A stretch of 64,000 bases of DNA. Origin: Pardosa pseudoannulata (taxonomy: Eukaryota; Arthropoda; Arachnida; Araneae; Lycosidae). The DNA lies in assembly GCA_032207245.1 (NCBI GenBank), contig CM063498.1:56305454-56369453 (forward strand). Direction: 5' to 3'. Positions within the stretch are counted from its first letter, which is position 1, and every line of letters starts with the position of its first letter. Below the pieces are notes generated by a model, which had not been told where the DNA came from, searched no databases, and was given only the letters and a program-made list of their open reading frames with translations. Shown piece after piece: positions 1 through 9,545 of this stretch. Both the position numbers and the translations under genes were made by a program.

Positions 1-494
1 ATACACATCATTTCGAAACCACAGTGACTTCCCGATTGTATATGAAATAAGAGTTGGATGGCAAGGGTAATGTTAGAGATTAAAATTCAAAACTAAAACA
101 ACTTCTAAATATATTGCTGCTTATTATTACCTGTGTTAAATGTATTTAGGCTAATTACGGAATAAATTTAGAATGATGTCAAATTTTTGAAATACGAATA
201 AATGACGGTGTTATTTTCATGTGTCTTAGTGTTCATCGATACTTTAAATTCTTCAATAAAATTAATATTTTCACTAAAATTTAGTTTTTGTTCAAATAGA
301 TAACATAATATAGGTTTGTATTTTCCGATTTACTAATTATAATTATCATAAGGTGCAAAACATATACTTCTTAATATAGTACTGGTTAATAACATTAACC
401 TGTAACTGGTGTTGTGCAGTCTCACAGATTTCCTCTCAATGCATTTCCACTACTCTTAAACCATAACTGATTCAAGCCTTTCACATTATTTTCT

Positions 495-702
495 TATAAC
501 CAGGGTGCCGAACGATGGCCGAATGGTTAGGGTGCTGGCCTTCGGAACCGGAGTTCATGGGTTCGAATCCCACTGTGGCATGGTCGTTCGTAGCCGTTCG
601 GAATCGGCTTTAAGCTGTAGGTCCCGATCTCATTAGCCTTCGTGTTGCAAAAAGTAGACCGTAGCACTCCAAACTAAACCTAAACCTTACCTATAACCAG
701 GG
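495..702 (+). mobile_element. tRNA-derived SINE, full length, with target duplication
   Basis: A SINE of about 186 bp occupies roughly 506-691. The head has a box A-like tggccgaatggttaggg and a box B-like gggttcgaatccc, followed by the family body (cggaatcggctttaag, then agtagaccgtagcactcc) and an aaactaaacctaaacc tail. An 11-bp direct repeat tataaccaggg flanks it at 495-505 and 692-702, the mark of LINE-mediated insertion. The right-hand repeat overlaps the first bases of the hAT-type element that starts at 698, so the SINE landed on the left tip of that older transposon. Confidence 0.93.
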
Positions 703-1395
703 CCTGATTATCGCACGGGCACGTGTCCTGGGTACGACAATTTTAAGGTTCACGAAAATTGAGTCGAGTGCTTGAAAGACATATTAAGTGGGGAAAAATT
801 GCAAACTTGCGCTACCGTCGTTAAGTTTTAATAAATTATTGTACGAGGTAATTGTGTTTGTCATGAACTCTATTGTTTCCTATTTACTTTAACTTTACTG
901 TTATATACCAGATAATTAATTCCCTCAACAACTTTGTGCTCTTTTTATCCTGTGGGTTATTGCCTAGTTATAAGACAGATTATTAGCAACGTACCACTAT
1001 AAACCATTAAATCATCTCATCAATTTAAGTTATTTTTAATTCTATTATTATTTATTTTCTGCACCACAGAGCTTGTGAGTGGGACAAAGTAGAAAATAAA
1101 AAAGGGGGTTACTCTAGGACATAAAAAGTTCTTAGTTTTTAGCATGGCTAAACAGAGATAATAATGATTACGTAAAATGAAAATTTGGTGTTTTTGATTT
1201 TGAATATTACTTTAATGCTAATTTCTTAAATCCGTTTGCTAATTCAATGTTATAGTTTTTATATGACTGTAAGTATGATAATAACTTGTCGCTATAAATT
1301 TGCATGGGGGTGGAGGGTACAAAAATTGGATTGTGCCCTGGGCACTCTCCAATTATCTAACTAATCCAGTATCTTAGTCGGGCTCTGCCTATAAC
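690..1395. mobile_element. Non-autonomous hAT element, family A
   Basis: The element spans 698-1387 (690 bp) and has imperfect terminal inverted repeats: cagggcctgattat on the left, and gtcgggctctg on the right, which is the inverted equivalent. The 8-bp sequence cctataac lies at 690-697 and again at 1388-1395; the true left flank before the SINE insertion reads cttataac at 493-500, 7 of 8 identical. An 8-bp duplication with CAGGG termini is typical of the hAT superfamily. The interior is AT-rich with no coding capacity, so it must have been moved by a transposase made elsewhere. A close relative lies at 58896-59560. Confidence 0.85.
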
Positions 1396-1699
1396 GTGCT
1401 GTCAAGATCATTTACAAGTTACAATCTTGTTAAAGATTAATTTAAATGAACATCTGGAGACAGTTATTTTATAAGATACGTCCACAGAAGTTAAAAATTA
1501 AGAAAAGTTTTAATGATTCTTTACCTACGAAACAATATCAACCACAGAACAGGAAGTTTGTGTTTGGTGTATGTTGATGTTCCACGCATTCAGCGATTTG
1601 AATCATATTAATTGTCAAAATAGAAAAGAATAAGAAATAAAACTTCTTTTCCAAACTGCGGAACACGCATCTTTAAAAATACACACTATTTGAAAACTA
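1396..1699. other. Unassigned AT-rich spacer
   Basis: I see no ORF, SINE, terminal inverted repeat or tandem period between the hAT element and the satellite-like array. Confidence 0.5.
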
Positions 1700-3115
1700 G
1701 AAAGATTCTATTATATTTAAGTTATTATATCTGTAATTCGTTAGCCCAGTACATACGCTGAACTTAGTGGGGAAATTCTTTGAATACTTGCGTAATAAGA
1801 ACCTTAATTTTCACCATTTTTCTCGTGTTATTCTCCTTTAATTGTCACTTAATTGATATATAAAAAAAGATTTCCCTATTCAAATTCAGTTTTTTTTAAA
1901 TTTAGAAGCATGTTAAATCTAAGTTATTGTATCTCTAATTCGTAAGCCCAGTATTTACGCTGAACGTAATGGGGAAATTCTTTGAATACTTGCTTTATAA
2001 GAATCTCAATTTTCACCATTTCTCTCGTGTTATTCTCCTTGAATTGTCACTTAATTGATATATAAAAAAAAATTACTACTGAATTATATATATTTTAATT
2101 TAGAAGCATGTTAAATCTAAGTTATTGTATCTCTAATTCGTAAGCCCAGTATTTACGCTGAACGTAATGGGGAAATTCTTTGAATACTTGCTTTATAAGA
2201 ATCTCAATTTTCACCATTTCTCTCGTGTTATTCTCCTTTAGTTGTCACTTAAGATATATAAAAAAAATTACCTACCTGAATTATATATATTTTAATTAGA
2301 AGCATGTTAAATCTAAGTTATTGTATCTCTAATTCGTAAGCCCAGTATTTACGCTGAACGTAATGGGGAAATTCTTTGAATACTTGCTTTATAAGAATCT
2401 CAATTTTCACCATTTCTCTCGTGTTATTCTCCTTGAATTGTCACTTAATTGATATATAAAAAAAGATTTCCTTATCCAAATTCAATTTTTTTTTAAATTT
2501 AGAAGAATGTTAAATCTAAGTTATGGTATCTCTAATTCGTAAGCCCAGTACATACGCTGAAATTAATGGGAAAATTTCTTGAATACTTGCTTAATAAGAA
2601 CCTTAATTTTCACCATTTTTCTCGTGTTATTCTCCTTTAATTGTCACTTAATTGATATATAAAAAAAGATTTCCTTATCCAAATTCAATTTTTTTTTAAA
2701 TTTAGAAGCATGTTAAATCTAAGTTATGGTATCTCTAATTCGTAAGCCCAGTATTTACGCTGAACTTAATGGGGCAATTCTTTGAATACTTGCTTAATAA
2801 GAACCTTAATTTTCACCATTTTTCTCTGTTATTCTCCTTTAATTGTGACTTGATATGTAAAAAAAGATTTCCCTAACCAAATTATATATATATATATATT
2901 TAATTTAAAAGCACATTAAATCTAAATTATTGTATCGCTTATTGGTAAGCCCAGTACATACGCTGAAATTAATGGGGAAATTCTTTGAATATTTGCATAA
3001 TAATAATAACCTTAATTTTCACCATGTTTCTCGTGCAGCCTTTGTATTTTAATTGATAAAAAATTCGTTGACAAATTATATTTTTTTATTTAGAAGCACG
3101 TTAAATATATCATTT
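1700..3115. repeat. Satellite-like tandem array, about 200 bp x 7
   Basis: Seven head-to-tail units. The landmark gcccagta starts at about 1744, 1946, 2144, 2340, 2543, 2746 and 2949, giving periods of 202, 198, 196, 203, 203 and 203 bp. Each unit carries taaatctaagttattgtatc, a conserved acgctgaac block, then tttgaatacttgc, caattttcaccat and ctcgtgttattctcc. Length differences come mainly from A/T runs at the unit joints. Copies 2-4 share the variant atttacgctgaacgtaatgg, while the outer copies have acatacgctgaa, so the middle copies look more recently homogenised. The last copy is the most diverged and trails off near 3115. Confidence 0.92.
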
Positions 3116-3498
3116 CAGATATTTGTAGGGACTGAACGTAGGAGATTTTTCATATAAATCACTCAATCATAAATGGTAGGGTTTTTTAACATAATATAGA
3201 TCCCTTCATCAGTTCTTAAGACAGGCGATCAAGGATGTTTAAAGGTCGCCTGAAGAATATATATAAAAATAACAGAAATCCGGTGATGGAATGTTTCATA
3301 GAAAAACTGCTTTTGTCCTGATCGTTATCCCAGTTCCTTTAAGAGTACACACCCAACTTTCAAAAGGTCTCGAGGAATATGGATTAATGAATAGCTATTG
3401 AAATAATTAGTAGCTTAACCTTTTTTCAGTTTTTGTTATTGCTCTGCTTCGGTGTTTAGTCGTTATCTTTACACTGAACTGGTCCAGCAAATGTGATT

Positions 3499-4292
3499 CA
3501 GTAGACCAGTGGTGCGCAAACTTTTTTCGACTGCGACCCCTTCTGTAGAAAGAACATTTTTGGCGACCCCTAGAGATAAATGTTCACAAATACGCTGTAT
3601 ATTTCGCGCATTTCTTTCGTTTCATCGAATAAAAACATCATCATATTTGACTCATATTAATTTTATTTATAATTTTAAGAAAATACTTTTTGTATAACAC
3701 AAAAATCAGTAAATTGCCCTTTAATGAGATGTACGTGGCTGCAAGTTTCTAATTATCTCATCGATGTTTGGATGTATGTTGCTAATTGCAGTTCGCATAT
3801 CATCTTCAGGGTTTAAACGCGAGCGGTATTTAGTTTTTATTGAAACTAGTTTGCTAAATCCAGTTTCACATAAATACGTTGATGCAAATTGTATTAACAC
3901 TCTGATGGCATTCTTGCATAAAACGGGATATTGTTTTTCCACGGATAGCCAAACTTTTTGGCAAGGCTGAGTCTTAAATTGATTTCTAAGAGTATAATCA
4001 CTAATGAGATCTATCAATTGCTCTTTCTCACTAATTTGAAGAGTTGAACTGCATATGTCAAAGGAAAATGGATCACGAATCCAACCAAGATCGTTTTCAG
4101 GAAAATCCTCGAATCTTCTAGAAAAATTTTTCTTTAACTTTTCAGTGACGGCGCTTCACTCTTTATATGTACACTGTATGGTATGCAGCATGCAGGGATA
4201 ATGCATTTCATAAAAATTTGGCCACCCCAAAAAAACTTCTGGAGACCCCCACAGGGGTCGAGACCCCTAGTTTGCGCACCACTGCAGTAGAC
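3499..4292 (-). mobile_element. hAT transposon, internally deleted, family B, perfect TSD
   Basis: A 778-bp element at 3507-4284 is bounded by perfect 16-bp terminal inverted repeats (CAGTGGTGCGCAAACT and its complement). It is flanked by an identical 8-bp target duplication, cagtagac, at 3499-3506 and 4285-4292. Subterminal gaccccttctg and gacccccacagggg blocks follow each end. The interior keeps only the 3' part of a transposase gene on the minus strand. The termini and 8-bp duplication place it in the hAT superfamily. The exact TSD suggests a fairly young insertion. Confidence 0.95.
3721..4155 (-). pseudogene. hAT transposase, C-terminal fragment (SCAND3/ZBED-like)
   Basis: A minus-strand frame runs from about 4155 to the stop at 3721, around 145 codons, with the last 98 uninterrupted. 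The C-terminal half has the hAT dimerisation pattern: a run containing FASTYLCETGFSKL, then KTKYRSRLNPEDDMR, then a hydrophobic helix with PNIDEII. In intact relatives this part holds the transposase dimer together and completes the RNase H-like core. The BED finger, the catalytic acidic residues and the N-terminal two thirds are missing, so no active enzyme can be made here. A similar C-terminus occurs in domesticated SCAND3/FAM200/ZBED5 proteins, but the TIRs and TSD around this copy make a plain transposon relic far more likely. Confidence 0.88.
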
Positions 4293-4346
4293 TACAGAAT
4301 AGAAAAAGGAAACTCCTCAAACTCAGTTGTTGTGCTAGAAAAGATT

Positions 4347-5621
4347 ATCAATCGCAGGGTTGGAAAAAAATCATGATTTTTTTAAATAAAAAAAATCAGA
4401 TTTATTTGAAATAAATCTGATTTTTTTTCATTTAAATCGGATTGCTTTGATTTTTTTCTGAGTACTAATTTTAATTGTTGTTTTTATGTTTTTGCAATAT
4501 ACATAGAACAGTTTGTTATAAGAAGTAACATCTTATCTATCTAGTATATTCTACACACTGATTACCTAAAATTAAATATATAAATTTTAATCTAAATATA
4601 TTCCATTATTTTTTAATTGGATAGTGCAAACAAAATAAGATGTAAATTTAAAGAACAAATTAAATATTCTTTTAATGCAAACTATTTATTTAAAAAAACA
4701 TATCACAATTATTTCAATATTTTTAGGCACCGAATGATGGATTTAATTATTTCAATAAAAACACTAACTTTGATGCTTTATCCACTCCTAATTGGTTCGA
4801 TGGCTAGAATGAACAATACCTAAAGAAGAAAACTGTTTTACCATTCCAGCAGATGAAGCCACGGCTGTTGTTATTTGGTAGACAAACTGGATTTCAAGTC
4901 CTGTAATATTCTATTTACCTCCCATTACATAAAATGAATTCCACCAGTCAATCAATCATTGTACTACCCCTACTACATACTTTCTGATAACAACCCTTAA
5001 ATTCATGGAGAGCACATGCTATCTATTTACACTTATATACTTATTGGTATTACTGTGCTGACTGATTCCCAATTCTTCTGTCTTTTGAATATAGGTTTTA
5101 AAAAAAGTGAGATGATTTAAATCAATGATTTTTTTTTAAATATCAACTGATTTAAATCAAGATTTAAATCATGCTAACCCTGTTTTAATCGTTTTATTTT
5201 TTTAACTTTTGAGTAATATCTACAGTAATCGCGTTTTATAAACAAAAGCTTAAAGAATTAAAAATATACTTCCAAAAATTATTTCGAGTATATCTCTTAA
5301 GCATTTCTCTTAAACTTTGAAAAGATTTATGCGAAAACTTCTTCTGTTCAGAGATCATATCCTGTTGAAATCATCTAGATTTTTTTCTTACCCAGAACGA
5401 CTTTGATCTTACTGTAGCTATTAAAGTAGAAACAGTATGCGGTTATAAATCTGTTATATACTTATTGGTATTAATACTTATTGGTATTACTGTGCTGACT
5501 GATTCCCAATTCTTCTGTCTTTGGAATATAGGCTTTAAAAGAAGTGAAAAAAATGATTTAAATCAGTGATTTTTTCCAAAAAAAATCAACTGATATAAAT
5601 CTTTCCAACCCTGATCAATCG
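4347..5621 (-). mobile_element. hAT transposon, family C, perfect TSD, duplicated right end
   Basis: The element spans 4355-5613 (1259 bp), starting cagggttggaaa and ending tttccaaccctg. Identical 8-bp flanks atcaatcg lie at 4347-4354 and 5614-5621. Near the left end a near-perfect palindrome (4391-4407 pairing with 4409-4425) could form a stem with a one-base loop. The last 150 bp or so occur twice: the block containing ctgactgattcccaattc at about 5030-5182 recurs at 5460-5613, and the first copy ends in its own terminus-like ctaaccctg at 5182. This points to an internal duplication or to two fused copies. A broken transposase C-terminus lies inside on the minus strand. Confidence 0.9.
4738..4892 (-). 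pseudogene. Decayed hAT transposase C-terminus inside family C
   Basis: Reading the minus strand from about 4892 gives AVASSAGMVKQFSSLGIVHS, then HRTN and a stop; in a neighbouring frame it continues as NQLGVDKASKLVFLLK. This matches the hAT dimerisation pattern (a serine-rich turn, FSSLGxVHSxxRNxLGxxKAxKLVF). The frame change and stops show it is dead. It lies within the TIR/TSD-bounded element, so it belongs to that transposon. The identification rests on motif recognition only. Confidence 0.6.
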
Positions 5622-6772
5622 CCTTTTAAATATCCGAAGCTCAAAAATGTATTTTATGTTGTTCTTATTTTTAAATGGATGTCAATCAAATCTCAAATAT
5701 ATGTAAATTGGAATATAGCAGGTAAATTATTCAGTTTTGTAAACACATCTCACAAGGAAAGAGTTTATAAAAAATCTGAAGTCATTCCAGTATTACGCTC
5801 AAATACTCTAAGCTCATTTTCTTGCTGGAAAATTTTTTTTAACTTAGTATTTTTTCTTGAAATCTTCAGTACAGTAATATTTGAAACAACTTTTAGAGTT
5901 TTTATTAGTTACTCAAACGGGAAAATTAATTTGTTTCCATCTATACTATTTACATTTACAAATGTAAATTGTGTTTTATTTATATATGTTTTATATTTGC
6001 GGAGGTTTCCACTATTTAGTATTTGCTTTTCATTTTCTTTGCTTAAAGATACAGAATACGTATTTTCCATTGTTATTTAAAAGTCACTTTTTTTAGATGA
6101 AAAGAATATTTGTCAGTATACTAAGCGAAAAAAAATGTTTTTTTCTTTGAATAGTTTCCATTCAATCTTGATATTTTGTAAGAAAATCCGTTTTAATTTA
6201 TCATCGTTTCTTAACATTCTAATCTATTCCCAAGAAAGTTGTTTTGCTGAATTGAAACTTCATTGCATTTTCTCTGTTTAAAATAAACAAGAAATTCATA
6301 AAAAATTTTAACTTTTTTCTGATCATTATTTGAGTATCTGCGTAATGCAAATACGACCACTTGTTATTGAAAACGCTGTTTCTTTTCTTTACTACAAATA
6401 ATTTATTCATCTTCAGAAACGTTCAACGTAAACATTCACGAAACTAATGGTAAATTTTAGCTGTACTAAGAGCATTTTATAGCTGATTATTTCAGAATAA
6501 CAAAAGAGTCTGTCTGTACAATAAAGTTGTATTTGTCTATTAAAAGTAATTCGGATATATTCAGATATCATTAATGTATTTATAGTAGTTTATTCTGTTT
6601 TTGTAATAGCATTATTTTTCGAACATATTCAAGATAATGGTCATCCATTTTATACATCTCATTGTATACAACTCATTATCAGGAACATAATAAACAATTT
6701 TAAAATAAACAGTTATACCTCTGATAATGGTACTCTAAGTACCTAGAAAAATATATTATGGACAGGTTATCA
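5622..6772. other. Spacer with opposing ORFs but no recognised gene
   Basis: AT-rich spacer between two hAT elements. It holds a 133-codon plus-strand ORF (5679-6080, hydrophobic and F-rich), the 101-codon interrupted minus-strand frame listed separately, and a 63-codon minus-strand ORF at 6219-6410. None shows a family motif I recognise. Confidence 0.4.
5765..6070 (-). pseudogene. Possible degenerate coding frame, unknown, one internal stop
   Basis: On the minus strand an ATG at 6070 opens a frame of 101 codons ending at 5765-5767, broken by a single TAA at 5909-5911. The sequence starts MENTYSVSLSKENEKQIL, passes through FTFVNVNSIDGNKLIF, the stop, then LKVVSNITVLKISRKN and FQQENELRVFERN. 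The composition is hydrophilic and Lys/Asn-rich with ordinary-looking amino-acid mixing. The antisense plus-strand frame is also open (133 codons) but codes for a phenylalanine-rich product. In DNA this AT-rich, open frames of this size can occur by chance, so it is only a candidate. I do not recognise a family. Confidence 0.25.
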
Positions 6773-7576
6773 TTATAGACCAGGGGTGGCCAAGAGCTCG
6801 ACCGCGAAGACATTTTAGGTAGTCCGCACGACAATCCCGATAATGACCTCGGATATTAACAATTTAATTTATGACTTATGACATAGAATTCATGAATTAT
6901 TTAAAATAAAAATTTACTACAGTTTATGCTTTAAAACCTAAAAAAAACTGTGCAAAATAATAAAATGAATTTGTCGTTTTACAGTGGAGAATTAAATAGA
7001 AACAACTTGACAAAGTGGGATGCTTAGATTATAATATAATAGAATCAGTACCATATAATCATTATATGGTACTGATTCGATATACTATACACACCACCGT
7101 TTTTGTTGCCAAACTTGGCGACTTTTCGGGCAATGTCTGACTTTGCTGGAGACTTTTGGCGAGTTAAAGTTTTTCAAGCTTTTTGGAGCTTTGTAGTGGG
7201 AACCCTAGTTCGTAATGGTTCGTTAACAGATAAACATTAAATTTCGTGTTTACGCATTGCAATAAGCTCCTGCCAGCCACAGTAGGATAAACTTGTCACA
7301 GATATACAGTGCCAAGTTTCAACTAAATGAAGTGAATAGGATGGTCAATTTTTGATATATGATTACTTTATTTTCGTCAGTAAATTTTTATTTTGTAAAT
7401 ACTAATATTAAGTTTTTTAGAAAAATCAGATAATTTACCATTTTTTCTTGTACCAAAAATAAATATATAAACATGTACATTACGTTAATTTAGCTCTGCC
7501 ATTGGTAGACCGCCTTCGTTTTTTAAATGTGGAGTAGACCACGGATACCAAAAGTTTGACCACCCTTGTTATAGAC
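6773..7576. mobile_element. Non-autonomous hAT element, family D, perfect TSD
   Basis: The element spans 6781-7568 (788 bp), begins caggggtggccaa and ends tttgaccacccttg; the two are imperfect inverted repeats. An exact 8-bp duplication ttatagac flanks it at 6773-6780 and 7569-7576. Inside is a perfect 18-bp palindrome with one spacer base: arm 7042-7059 (gaatcagtaccatataat) pairs with 7061-7078. No transposase coding remains. A stray end of a related element sits at about 32826-32839. Confidence 0.92.
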
Positions 7577-7972
7577 AGTTAATATCATTTGCGAATTCAT
7601 TGTGTGTTTATAGAGTGTGTGTATTACATAGTCTATGCATAGCGTGTTTGTTTATCAGTATATATAGTATGTATATTTTATTAGGTGATTAGGTTTGATT
7701 GTTTTAAAATACTTCGATGCTTAAATATTTGTAATACAAATAGAAACTCTCGATGATTTTGGATTTAGTAAATAAGGGATACATTTAATGTAGTGGCATA
7801 TTCGTAGACATTTTGTCGTAGTGAAAGGAGGAGGATGTAAAGGTTGTAAACCCTCTTCCCATAAAGATTGCTATATGCATATGTATAAACGTAAAGATTA
7901 ATGTATTAATTTTGAGATATGGTTTAGATTAGAGGAACTTACTCCTTCCCATGGAAAATTTCTCATTAAGCT

Positions 7973-8177
7973 CCTGATTGTAGGAGCCGAACAATGGGCG
8001 AATGGTTAGAGTGCTGGCCTTTGGAACCGGAGTTCGTGGGTTCGAATCCCACTATGGCATGGATGTTCGTAGCCGTTCGGAATCGGCTTTAAGCAGTAGG
8101 TGCCGGTCTCATTAGCCCTCGTATTGCAAAAAGTAGACCGTAGCTCTCCAAAACCAAACCAAAACCTGATTGTAGGA
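7973..8177 (+). mobile_element. tRNA-derived SINE, full length, 13-bp TSD
   Basis: The SINE body is 7986-8164. Box A (gggcgaatggttagag) and box B (gggttcgaatccc) are intact, and the tail is ccaaaaccaaaccaaaa. A perfect 13-bp repeat cctgattgtagga flanks it at 7973-7985 and 8165-8177. Confidence 0.95.
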
Positions 8178-8235
8178 ATGAAGAATCTCGAGTGATGAAA
8201 GAAAATGTGTCATAAACAGATTTATCAATAAAAAA

Positions 8236-9545
8236 CACTATTATTATACACAGGTTTCACTCTACATAGGATCCTCCCCCCCCCAAAAAAAAAAAAACTC
8301 ATATTACCGTACACTTCCAAACCAAATAATTCTGATTAGAGAATGTATTATTTAACAAACGACTTACAACTTATATGTACGATTACTAAGGATTATGGGT
8401 GAAAAAATCTAGTTCAGCTCAGATGCTCAGTTTCACTTCATACAATATTGCCATTAATTTTATAAAATGCGTTATTGACAACATGCCTCATGTACAGGTT
8501 TTTAATTTCAGGCACTGTTTTATACACAGTTTTCACTCAACATAGATTCTCCTCACTCACCCCAATTCATGTTATTGTAACATTTCCAAATAAATAATTC
8601 TAATTAGAGAATGTACTATTTAATTAATGACGTGCGACTTGAATGTGCGATTACTAAGGTTTCTGTGTGAAAAAAAATCTAGTTCAGCTCAGATGTTCAC
8701 TTTCAGTATATAATATTGCCATTAATTTTTAAATCCGCTATTGACAACATGCTTCATGCTCAGGTTTATCATTACAGGCACTGTTTTATACGCAGGTTTT
8801 CACTCTACATAGATTCTCCTCACTCCCCCCAATTCAGGTTACATTTCCAAACAAATAATTCTGATTAGAGAATGTACGATTTAACTAAAGACATGCGACT
8901 TGAATGTGCGATTACTGAGGTTTCCGAGTGAAAAAACTAATTCAGTTCAGATGCTCTGTTTCAGTTCATACAATATTGCCATTAACTTTTAAATGCGTTA
9001 TTGACAACATGCTTCATGCACAGATTTTTCATTACAGGCACTGTTTTATACACAAGTTTCACTCAACATAGATTCTTCTCTCTCCCCCCCACCAGTTGAT
9101 GTTACCGTAAGATTTCCAAACAAATAATTCTAATTAGAGAATGTACGATTTAATTAATGACATGCGACTTGAATGTGCGATTACTAAGGTTTCCGAGTGC
9201 AAAAACTAATTCAGTTCATATTTCCTGTTTCAGTTCATACAATATTGCCATTAATTTTTCAATGAGTTATGGACAACATGCCTCGTGCACAGGTTTATCA
9301 TTACAGGCACTGTTTTATACACAGGTTTTCACTCTTCATAGATTTTCTTCATTCCCCTCCCAGTTCATGTTACCGTAAGATTTCCAAATAAATAATTCTA
9401 ATTAGAGAATGTGCGATTTAACTAATGAAGTGCGACTTAAATGTGCGATTACTAAGGTTTCTGAGTGAAAAAACTAATTCAGTTCAGATAATATTGGCAT
9501 TAATTTTTAAATGCGTTATGGATAATAAACCTCATAACAGGTTAA
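8236..9545. repeat. Tandem array, about 266 bp x 5
   Basis: Five head-to-tail copies of a 260-277 bp unit begin near cactrttnttatacacaggttt at about 8236, 8513, 8779, 9039 and 9308; the last is incomplete. Each unit has a C-rich stretch (cccccc), then aaataattctrattagagaatgt, gcgacttgaatgtgcgattact, aatattgccattaat and gacaacatgcctcatgc. The open frame at 9157-9378 simply follows one repeat and is not a gene. No flanking inverted repeats were seen. Confidence 0.92.

Noticed and set aside
508..590. Functional tRNA gene
   Set aside because: The tRNA-like head continues into a shared 3' body and tail and is flanked by a target duplication; no full acceptor stem pairing was found, so it is a SINE.
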